NCBI RefSeq assembly: GCF_024139115.2
Contig: NC_085141.1
Location: forward strand, 70,597,481-70,661,480
Direction of reading: 5' to 3'
Length of the DNA: 64,000 bases
From: Armigeres subalbatus
Taxonomy: Eukaryota; Arthropoda; Insecta; Diptera; Culicidae
In this document: in pieces, positions 43,302-53,495 of the stretch
How the letters are laid out: every line of letters begins with the position of its first letter
How positions within the stretch are numbered: the stretch's first letter is position 1
Program-made: the position numbers and the translations under genes
Notes under the pieces: generated by a model
What the model was told of the DNA's origin: nothing
The model's input: the letters and a program-made list of their open reading frames with translations, nothing else
Database searches by the model: none

Positions 43302-44320
43302 GTTTTTCCAAATTTAATCTAGACTATCCTTTGAAAAGAGCTGAAATTTTTTGGCTAATATTTTCAAATGGATATAATAGAAAAACGACGCATCCCACAA
43401 AAAGTGTTGTATGGGTGACCATCGCAAAATCAGTCAAAATGTCTAGTGAAAATATCGGAAACAATCCAAATTGAGCCCTACACTGAAAAAAAACAGTTTA
43501 AAAATTTTAAAGTCGATTTGCGAAAAATGCTCTTTTTATTTAAATGAAATTTTGTCTCAAGATAGGTGATTATGTTCCCTACCAACCGTCCATACATCGC
43601 AAGCTGGGCACTCTTAAGGAAAAAAGTGTTTCCAACAAAAACTTTTTCTTGTCAGAATTATTTTCAGTGTATTTTCATCTGAAACTAAACCAATGAAAGC
43701 CATCGTTATAGAACCCCAAGCAAATCTATTTTATGATACATTGTCTAATTTAGTCACTAAATATAGTTTGTTTTAAATTAAGAGTAATATTAAAAGGGGT
43801 TTATATCTTCAAAAAATATTATATTCCATTATTAGCTTCTTTAGTTGCGACCAGTTACGACCAAAACATTGTACTCTGCCTGACTGTACAGGAATACTTA
43901 ATATGAGTATATATGTATACATATGTTAAATCCACCCCTTAAAGACACTGAAAAAATCAATTCCGTCAAGAAAAAGTTTTTGTTAGAAAAACTTTTTTCC
44001 CTTAAAAGTGCCCGGCATGCGATGTATGGACGGTTGGTAGGGAATATAATCACCTATCTTGAGACAAAATTTCTTCCAAATCAAAAAGAGCGTTTTTTTG
44101 CAAATTAACTTTTATTTTTTTAAATTGATTTTTTTTAGTGTAGGGTTCTATTTAGAGTTTTTCAAAAAGTTTTATTAGAAAGTTTGAATGATTTTGCGAC
44201 AGTCACCCATACAACACTTTTTTGTAGGAAGCGTCGTTTATCGATTATATCCATTTGAAAAAATCAGTAAAAACAAGTTTGACCCTTTTCAAAAGATAGT
44301 CTGCATCAGATTTGGAAAAC
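43302..44320. mobile_element. 1.02-kb foldback element with ~380-bp inverted repeats
   Basis: The left arm (43302-43680) and right arm (about 43935-44320) are reverse complements at roughly 80% by eye. Shared words include CCAAAT, GACTATC, TTTTGAAAAG, CAAATGGATATAAT, GTGTTGTATGGGTGAC, GAGACAAAATTTC and CCTACCAACCGTCCATACAT. The ~250-bp centre has no coding capacity. The outermost bases are TTTTTCCAAAT on both sides. Confidence 0.7.
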
Positions 44321-44450
44321 CTAAGTATGCACTTTTCTTTTACAGCACCTTTTAAGTATTGACCAATAAATTGACAAAAGTCAACTTAACAATAAGAACA
44401 CTTGCAAGTTCCCAAAAGTCCTATTTGGCTTCATGCATTTCTATTACATT

Positions 44451-44640
44451 TCTCGCATAACTTTTCAAAAGGACCTAAGTAACATTTTTTCATGAATTCT
44501 CGCTTAACTTTTCAAAAGCACCTAAGTAACATTTTTTCATGAATTAATTTGAATACTGCAATCAATAGTTTTCATGTCATTGCAGTACTCAAATAAATTC
44601 ATTAAAAAATGTTACTTAGGCCCTTTGAAAAGTTATGCAG
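44451..44640. mobile_element. Palindromic MITE, copy 4, left arm duplicated
   Basis: The arm TCTCGC(A/T)TAACTTTTCAAAAG...ACATTTTTTCATGAA occurs twice in tandem (44451-44497 and 44498-44545). The loop ATTGAATACTGCAATCAA-like region and the complementary right arm (AATGTTACTTAGGCCCTTTG) follow. It is the same family as 14394. Confidence 0.65.
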
Positions 44641-46944
44641 ATTTATAGTACAACAAAACGCCATCTAGTAGAAAATCTAGATGGATTATTCCATTGCTGG
44701 CAAACGTTCATTTCGAACCAAAAACCGCAAGTTGCTGGTTGATTTTTTGTCATATACTCTGTCTCGCTCAAACCAACAGCGAATAATCTAACGACTATTT
44801 CACGAACACTTTATTTAAGGACCAGCCACTTTAACCGACCGTGTCCATTTAGCAAATATGGTGTTGAATATAATCTGTAGATTAAAAAAAACAGTTTAAT
44901 AAAGTAAAAAAAACTCAACAAGTAACCGCACAATATTGAGTAAAACAAATTAAGTGTGTAGCATTTCCACATTCAATGAATAAATTTCGCACCGTGTATA
45001 CTGACAGCATTAAAGTTTGTGTTGCTTCTTTCGTGCTTTATTGATGATGCTAACCTCTCAAGCAAAGCTTTCTAAAGCTTCAAATGTGGAACACGAAAAC
45101 TAACACACGCGCTATAGAGACCGGAGCCGATGACTTTATCCGCTCGCATCAACACAGTTGTAAAAATTTCATCGTTGGAAATAAAAATCGCATTCGTACA
45201 TGCTTTCTCGTGCGCTCGTTACGTTTGCTGCCATTTTTTTCCTGCTTTGGAAGGAAAGAAGAGGCGTGTCATTGAGGCTAACTGCTTATTGGGTTGGGTG
45301 GTTTGGGTGGAATGATGGTGTAGTTTGGGCATTTGGGTGATTTGAATATAACGTTCGTTTTCATACACCTCATTATTTCCATATTATGCGGCTTTTTCCA
45401 TTGATATTTATGTGAATTGTGTTGTTAATTTTCACAAATGTACTTGTACAATTATTACACAAAGGCATGCAAAATCAATGTATGACATACAACTAGTTTT
45501 ATTGAACTTTAATATTACATTGGTGAAAAAACACTACGTGGGAATCGGCCCTAAAACAATTGTAGACGCGCTGTCTGGACAGTTAATCCATATTGTATTT
45601 TATAATGTATTTTTTAAAACGTGCCGCTGCGCTAATTATTGTACTATTTACCCACGATCGCATATTTCCCTGTCCACGGATGATGGGGTCAACGTTGATA
45701 AGTCTAGTGTCTGCATATTGTTAAAATTGTGAAATAATTTGTTCTTTTATAGTACACATTGCTAGTATAGAAGTATTATTAGTACCCAACACATTACCGT
45801 TAGACGATAACGAGATGAATTTAATTGCATCCGAGTATGGTTACACTATTAAGCAGTACTGAAGTAAGTACTTTAAACCCGGTAACATTTCAATTTAGCA
45901 GAAACGCGTCGAATATTTTTGCCAATATATAAATAGAAAATAATTAAACACTTGATATATCATACCTCCATGCAAATACTAGAGAAGGTGTCGCATGATC
46001 TAACAACATCTGCTTCAGTATATGCGGCGGAGGTTCCGGCAGGGTCTAGTACCAGTCTTAACTAACAAAATACTAACACAAAAGACTGGGAAGCAAACGA
46101 TCATCCATTGCACCAATTGTAGTTCATAGTTCAGTATACAGTAAGTAGTAAAAGTAGATACTGTAGATTTACTTATTTTGCATTATATACGGTGAATGTA
46201 TTTGTTATTTCTTTTGTGTAATCTTTGTTTTACTCTGACTTTTATTGCATGGATCAACGTATAAACAAACCTGTTTCTCTTTTAATTTTTTTTCGGGTTA
46301 AGAAAAAATAAGACATACTCTAATGTAGAGAAAGATTGAAGAACATAGAAGACGTGACTAAGTGTATTCTGAAAGACAGATAACCTTATAACACATTAAA
46401 TGACCGATAGGGAATGAATTCATGATCAGCGCTAGATAGTAAAACAAGAGATAGAGTCACGTTTAACTGAGACCATAGCCACCTATGTACATGAGAATAG
46501 ACCATATGATGCTTTCATCCACTATCCTTTTCTCTACATGACTAATAGTTTGACCACCTAAGGTCGTGAGGAGGATCAACCAATGTCTTTTTAAGCCCAT
46601 CATCAAATGGAAGCTCACGAAATGGTTTGAAAACATTACCTACTGAATCTAGTTCCGAGATGATGATGATGCTATGCAAGGCCGTCATAAGTCCACAAAG
46701 ATAGTATTGGGCGTTTTCTTGGAACAAGGTTCAAAATATGTAGTTGTTAAAATTGCAGGCTCAATTTTTTTAAAGATTGTTTGGTGAACGGTTCTGAACT
46801 GTGGCCCATTTTGGCTTTTCGATTCAGTTTCGACTGCTTTCACTAGATAATTTTCAAAACTTTGGACGATTATTGATACTCATCAAATTGTAATACGATA
46901 TTTTAGCTTCAAAATACGTTTTCATTAAACGTGTTTACTTGAAA
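44641..46944. other. Unassigned AT-rich region
   Basis: A small hairpin CCATCTAG...CTAGATGG lies at 44661-44682. ORFs at 45084-45315 and 45412-45732 have no recognised motifs. The word TTTACCCACGATCGCATATT (45646) recurs at 47865, so part of this is dispersed repeat. No host gene was identified. Confidence 0.25.
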
Positions 46945-47159
46945 TATACTGCCGTTATACGCATACGTATATAGGGAATCCCAGCAAACATGGAACATAT
47001 CTAGACCAGCATTTGAAAGGCAGCCGGGGTTTGTTCCTTCTGATTATTCGTCCACATATACAGCTTTATATGTGGACGAGGAATCAGAAGGAATAGATTT
47101 TGGCTGTTGCGCCCTTTTCAAATGTTGGTCTAGAAACATGCGTATGCGACGGCAGTATA
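46945..47159. mobile_element. 215-bp hairpin element
   Basis: TATACTGCCG at 46945 pairs with CGGCAGTATA at 47150. The arms continue through CGCATACG/CGTATGCG, CTAGACCAGCATTTGAAA and CCTTCTGATTATTCGTCCAC with small mismatches, to a loop near 47064 (CATATACAGCTTTATATG). It is non-coding. A downstream 110-codon ORF starts inside it and is probably spurious. Confidence 0.6.
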
Positions 47160-47895
47160 GTCAGCAATCAAATTTATCTAAATGTATCGCAATTTCTATA
47201 CTATATACACATCAACATAATTATATTAACACTGGCTCTCGATTGAAAATTAAGATTTTGAACAAACTTTTGAGTTTCTTTTGTTTGATGGGGTTGATTG
47301 TTTTAAACGTTACTGATGGGAAAACTACTTCGAAACCACTCACACTGAATACTCAGAAAAAAATTGAAAGAGACTTTTCATCAGGCGTTAACAGCAGACT
47401 GTAATGACGAATAGACTGATCATTTAGGACTAAGGATTTGTAAGGGTTTTCTTGCTGGACAACTAAAATTTGTAACATCAGACATAACTCTAACTGGAAG
47501 AATTCAGATATCAACACGACATACTAACAAACACATTTGTTTAACCGGCTAAATATAAGGGAAGCTCTTTGTGATTTATAATTGAAATCAAAATTAATAC
47601 ATATAATCAAATATTATAACCAACATCTCTCCACAGCTTTAATATTTATCATAAAAATATCCCCAACCTGCCCATACTCCTTAGGCAGTGATATACTAGC
47701 AGTATATCCCGCAAAACTTAAAACCCCCATGGGTAAAGATGTTGTGAAGCCTTATCCTTTAGTCCCTGGTGTATCATGGAAGATGTGAATTTCAAATTCA
47801 CATCGGTGACTTGGCCCCCGGCCCCCTTATACATCAATAAAATAAAAATAAAATAAAATAAAATTTACCCACGATCGCATATTTGTAACATATGC
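47160..47895. other. Unassigned sequence
   Basis: No gene recognised. An (AAAAT)n run lies at 47835-47864. A short ORF at 47582-47788 has no recognised family. Confidence 0.25.
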
Positions 47896-48396
47896 ATTTT
47901 TCCTTTCTCGTACAACAAAGTTGTACCGAAAGGCTATATGATTGCTCCAAAAAACTTTTGATAGATAGCCTGGAGACCCATAGTGTTATATACCGATCTA
48001 CTCAGCTCGACAAACTGAGGTGACGTCTGTTTTTTTGTGTATGTATGTGTATGTGTACAAATTTTGTAGACACACGTTTTAGAACTTAGAATTATCCGAT
48101 TTACTCGCAACAAGTTGCATTCGACAGGGAATTGTTTGCTATTGAAAATGGGCCCGATCATTGCTTTTCGGAATTATTGAAAAATCATTGTTTTTTCCCA
48201 CAGGTCCCCCTTGGAAAAAAAAATCAAAAACAATTGTTTTTGAATGGTGGCAAGGCAAAAATATTAAAAATGATCGAAAAAATGTGATCTATTCACCCAA
48301 AGAGCTTTTTTGACCTTTTTAAAGTGATTTTTTCAATATATTTTATAATGCACGAGAAAGGCATCATCACTGCTAGGTGGATTAATCTGGGTTTTT
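47896..48396 (+). mobile_element. Long copy of CTTTCTCGTACAACAAAG MITE-like family (~500 bp)
   Basis: It begins TTTTTCCTTTCTCGTACAAC with the terminal hairpin ACAACAAAGTTGTACCGAAA and ends with GAAAGGCATCATCACTGCTA then GGTGGATTAATCTGGGTTTT. Internal parts match 42463-42870 and 4672-5060, so it defines the family's two ends. No transposase is present. The superfamily was not assigned. Confidence 0.6.
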
Positions 48397-49240
48397 GGAC
48401 ATAAGATTTGTGGGGCCCGGGGCCCTGAGCATCTGTTAATTATTGGCTGCTGCGTAATTTTGAGATTTACTGCGATACTCTCAAAGATTTTTTTTCCAAA
48501 ACGTCAACAATGCTTTAGGTGGGGATGTTGCATAACGCACTACTGAAGCAAGCCAATTATAAAACTAAGTCTAGGCAATTACTTGCTTGGTATTTTGCAT
48601 AAACCGTTAAAACTTTGCCTACAATCTGATTTTATTACGTCATTATTCATAAATACAATGATTGGATGCTTGTTTCCAACGATGCCTGCGTTGAAGTTTC
48701 ATGATTGATACGTGCGTTTGATTCCACTCCTATCCTATCTCTATATCGATCAACTGTTGTGAATCCTCTCAAAACTCTCACGTGTTTCAACTTCCCGAGT
48801 TGAAAGAATACTTTTTCGTTATCATATTACAGATTAAAATATTTTTTCCAAGCAATAATAAATCTATATTATGATGAAGGTATTTATTGACATGAAATCA
48901 TGTTGAAAGTTTATCTAATGAAACATCTATTGTATCGTTCGATTATTATATGAGAATATTCATATACTAATTAAATGATTTATTTGCGAAATTCAGAAGA
49001 AAAAGGTGTATCGAACCATAAAAGCAAATATTATATATTAACAATATAGTCCACTCTTGCTTAGAACAGGCGAACACGACTCAAGCGCTACAACGGATGG
49101 CGGTCGAACTATTTTACCACAGCAACGCGTGGCAACGCATCGTTGCCTTCATATCAATGCGTTGAGGTACATCGTTGCTTCCGTATCAACGCGTAGCCCA
49201 TCGTTGCTTAGAAAACAATGAAAACAAAATGAAATGCAAT
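48397..49240. other. Unassigned sequence
   Basis: A GC-rich patch (GTGGGGCCCGGGGCCCTGAG) lies at 48410-48429. A lone TATAGTCCACTC terminus lies at 49045, followed by CAACGCGT-type short repeats (49123-49205). No gene recognised. Confidence 0.3.
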
Positions 49241-49978
49241 ACACGGATAACTTCGTAAACTCATTAATGAGTAAAAATATAACCATTTTTGGATCTTGTA
49301 TTGAGCTGTCATAAAATGGGGAAAATTTGACAACTTGAAGTGGGTGAAAAAACACCCATTTTGAGAATGTCGACCGAGTTTAAAAATGTTTATTTGTAAA
49401 CCCATAAATGGGTGAAAAAAGTCTTGTAAATTAGCGTATCAAATTAGCTGCCAATTGCGTGTTGCGGGGTTGCAGTAGTTTAAAGGATCTCTGTGACCGG
49501 ATTATTAGCGGAAACCATGAAGAAGCTTAAACTTTGTTAATTCAAATCAATTTAAATTGAATGCCAATAATATTTAGTTTTTTTTTATTTATCAGGATCG
49601 AAACCGATTAATCTTCAACCACACCAGGACGAGTCTTGCCTGGATTTAGGAAAATATCATTATTCATTGTATTATTTGATTACACACCATCATCATGAAA
49701 TAAATAAATAAGCTTGAGCATTTTATTTGTCGTACTCTTCATTAAAACTGCAACAGATCCCATTTTTATTATTATCCATTCTCAAAAATGAGAGATTTTT
49801 ACCCATTTTCAACAAAAATCAATTCTCAAAAATGGGTAAAAATGCAAAATTTTTTGACGCATACTGCGTTTACTCATTTATGAGTAAATCGTGGTTTACT
49901 CATTAAATGAGTAGATCCACTTATTCCCCAAAATGGGTGAAAATTTACCCTTTAATGAGTTTACGAGGTTATCCGTGT
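49241..49978. mobile_element. 738-bp MITE with ACACGGATAACYTCGTAAAC termini
   Basis: The left end ACACGGATAACTTCGTAAAC (49241) matches the reverse complement of the right end, ACACGGATAACCTCGTAAAC (ending 49978), and the similarity continues through TCATTAA. Subterminal AATGGGTGAAAA and ATTTATGAGTAAA words are repeated many times in both orientations. There is no coding capacity. Confidence 0.7.
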
Positions 49979-51889
49979 ACGTCATATCTGTGTTACCCTT
50001 TATGACGAATTTCCAATTTTTATTTGTGACTTAAAAATCTGATGGAAATTCTATTAAGTTTTAACGTAGAGCCCCATATATCGATTCGAGAAATATGAAC
50101 AATCACTGCTGTGACCGAAGTTTATTTCCCAAATAATAAAAAAGTAGTCAAATTCATTTTAAATTTATTTTTTGAACAAACATATAGTGGACAATAAAAA
50201 AGTAGCGTTTGGAGCAGCATGCATAGGGTACCTCCCGACTGGTACCGTCTTTGGGAAGACAACCGTATCTGTGTGCACCGGAAATGTCGTTGGCGTCGTC
50301 TGCAGGATTGAGTGGTGAAAATAGCTTGCCTAGTGTGTGCTATTGCAGTCAACGACTGCGTAATCCAGTTGGAAGGTGCTCCCAATTGTGCAATATACAG
50401 TAGGAACCTAGTGGCGCATGGATTTGAGTTTGAACAGCTCTTGGTGGTATCTCGATGAGGTTATAATGTCGGAACCTAGTAGATGGCGCAGACTCAACGA
50501 TTCGTCTACTTATAACTTTTACTCGTGGATTAGCGTACCATTTTCAGGTATTTGATGCTTGGCTTGGAGCCACAAACTGGAACACTCAGCCTTGCACTCC
50601 GCCTCAGCTGTGGACCGGTGTCGCCACCAGAAATGAACACATCACGAGCAGCATACGATGCTACCAAATTGTTTTTGAAATGAAAATTTATTTGTTGTGA
50701 CATGTATGATAACCAATGAAAAAGCAATGCTACCTTGATCGTTTTTATTAAAACAGTTAGACTTTTTCTCACTAGTTAGCGCTACAGTCAGGAAAAATAA
50801 TTCGCTAATGACTAGTATGGGATTTCCAAGAGTGGGCTATCTTGTACTTTACTATCTTTGATAAAATGTTGATGCTTGAATCGGGTTTGAGGAAGCCGTA
50901 ATGTAGGCAACAAAACCGGCGAATAAAACGGTTGTATTGAGATTCGAGAAAAGCATAATTAGGGCCCATTCATAAGTTATTCATATTTTTCTAAATAGTG
51001 TTTTTTTTTACTGAATATCAATAAATCACTAATAAAGCTTTTTAAAACCATGGTAGCACCTCACGATCAGCTTTATTATCATTCTCCTTTGAAAGCATAC
51101 CTCAAAAAACTTTTACCAGAGGTTTTACGCGAAAAAATGAGAAGAAAACCATTTTATCGCTGTTTTCAAGGAAATAACGTACAGCGCCATCTACAAAGGT
51201 TATAGAGCATAGGTGTCTTTGAAGCATAAGTCCAAAATGTCAAAACAAACAACTTTGTAGAAGAAAGTTTTGCTCTATCTCGTTTCTATCAAAAGATAAC
51301 ACTTATCTAGGTAAGTTTTAACTTATCTAGAAAAAAATAAAAATCTTCAAAATGAAGCTCCGAATCATCCGCGATAGTGTGCTGAAGACACCAAAACACT
51401 TTAGAACGTATTCAGAGAGTGCTAGAGGCTTTGTCCAACGAATACAACGGTCTGCCACAGTGTGTCACGTATGACAGAATTACTTGTTCCTTTGAATGAA
51501 CCTGAGCTAAATGTAGATTCTATTTGTTGCACAAAATCATCATTCATTTTTGTTCGATCTGATTGCTAGCACGATTCTTTGTGACACTATTTTTCTGGAG
51601 AGAAGATACAATCCTCAATCCTCTTTTTTCGCGCTCAGACAGGACAGTCCTTGAACATTGTTTTTTGGTAAAGAAATGAACTAAATTTGGTAGAGTAAGA
51701 GGCCCCAAAACGCCCCCCGAGACAAAACGCCTTTTGGGTATTCCCTCATATTTACCGTATTTGGCATGGCCGTTACGAAACTAGACCTAAAATTATGTAG
51801 GTTGGGCGAAAAAAGTGTCAAAATGTCAGATAGGAAAGCTGAAAAACCGAAATTTTCCACATTTTGACGAAGCATCTAACATTTCGACG
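49979..51889. other. Unassigned region
   Basis: Less AT-rich stretches at 50200-50400 and 50530-50640 have ORFs (87 and 80 codons, minus) without recognised motifs. The part from 51695 (GAGGCCCCAAAACGCCCCCC) may be the left portion of the dispersed repeat that follows. Confidence 0.25.
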
Positions 51890-52228
51890 AGGCAAAACAC
51901 CCTAGGGCAACAAACCCACAATGTACTACGCGTCTCCACGCACTGTCCATACCAGAATGCTGATTCGCCGACGCGTGGTGCGTTGTTCCCTAATAGCTGT
52001 CAGCAAGAAGGCGTTTTGCCTCATGAGTTTTCCGGCAGCGAAATATCACCACTTTTAAGAAATGTGAATATTATGAATATGATTGAGTTTTTCTACAATT
52101 TTTAGATGGCATCAGTTAGCTATATTGTTTAACGGTTGCATGAGGTAAAAATACCCATGAAAATCGTTACAGCTAAGACATTAAAGCAGTGCTTACCTAG
52201 GACATATTGCCCCTCCTTCCCCTAAATT
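51890..52228 (+). repeat. Dispersed repeat, copy matching 15390-15690
   Basis: It aligns with the reverse complement of 15390-15690 over ~300 bp (see that entry). It ends in ATATTGCCCCTCCTTCCCCT. Short translated frames have no meaning here. Confidence 0.55.
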
Positions 52229-52267
52229 AGAACACGCGTATAATTAGTGTCAGTAAAGGCGAACATT

Positions 52268-52485
52268 AGAGAACCCGGAACATAGTAGAGAGCCCGAAAA
52301 GGCCGCAGGCTTCGTGGAAGGCCGCGTACACGATGACTTTTTGCAGTTGAAGAGGACCTGAGGGCGCTCAATGTTCAGGGCGACTGGAAGCGATTGGCCC
52401 AGGATCGTGTCCAGTGGAGAAGGATACTCCATTCGGCGTAGGTTCATCGAAGAGCTGCAGCCCATCAAGTACCAAGTATCAAGTA
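52268..52485 (+). pseudogene. 3' end of a non-LTR retrotransposon with 16-bp target-site duplication
   Basis: The frame GTTGAAGAGGACCTGAGGGC... encodes VEEDLRALNVQGDWKRLAQD then RVQWRRILHSA and a stop at about 52441, the usual C-terminal end of RTE/I-like reverse transcriptases. It is followed by a short 3' UTR and tail (AAGTACCAAGTATCAAGT). AGTAAAGGCGAACATT stands at 52252-52267 and again at 52486-52501 as the TSD. It is a strongly 5'-truncated insertion; its family differs from the other copies in the window. Confidence 0.7.
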
Positions 52486-52501
52486 AGTAAAGGCGAACAT
52501 T

Positions 52502-53495
52502 TATAATAAGACTACAATGGAAGTTTTTTTTAATTTTATTTATGAATGATAACCGACCAATTTCCATTCCTCAGTAGAGCTTCCATCAGTTGATAAGTAC
52601 TCCTCAATCCATTATACACCACTACACCCAAACACCCACATGTGCACATTTACGCGGAAACACAACAGTAACCTGAAACTCGCGAACAAATAATTATAAT
52701 TTTACCGTTTCTCCGTATCCTACCGGGCATCCTCAATGCCAATTCTCGTATAAATTTGTTAATTATAGTATCGAGTAAGGTACGCAAAAGTGAAGTTACA
52801 TTAAAATGAAAAGGAAAAAGGTAAATAAAACAAAAATGGATAGCCCATTGAGTATGCCATACAGAAATTTCCATACGTAAACTTCCGGTGGACGCATTAT
52901 TGTCGTATTTTTTTCTGGGTTTCCCTACTTTAATGGAATAATTATGCGTTAACCCCTCTCTTATTCGCTTTTAAAGCATGTAATACTTGCGAAATAATCG
53001 ACAAAAAAACATTCGAAAGTGTTAACAGCTAGAAATATTTTGTAATTTAATATGTATTTTCATTCACATACATATTTGTTTTATTTTAAATTGAAACTCA
53101 AACTGTGCTAGCTTGTAAGAATCAATTTAATTCAATATACTTCCAAATGTTTATTTGTTTGTATTTCTAGTGAATAAGCATCACATGTCGCTGAATTCCC
53201 AATGCTTTTAGCTGTTTTTTTGTTTAATGGAACAATGGAAGCTTTCTCAGAAGCTGTTGCATTCAGAAATTAATACTTTCCAATTCTTCGAGCTCAAAAA
53301 ATTTCAAATACACAGTCCGCATCCCGTTCCTCGAAAGTGGTAACGCATTTGATGGGGTTGAATTGTAGCGAAAGGTTGTCGGCGCTGGTCGGATGTCAGC
53401 ACCACGACGTCAGCTAACAGATATGGACATTTTGACACAAGTCATGCATGCACGTTCTTTTTGTGTCAACTACTGACTTGTTGACCTTATGTCTG
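52502..53495. other. Unassigned AT-rich sequence
   Basis: No gene or element recognised. It may be unique host DNA. Confidence 0.25.
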
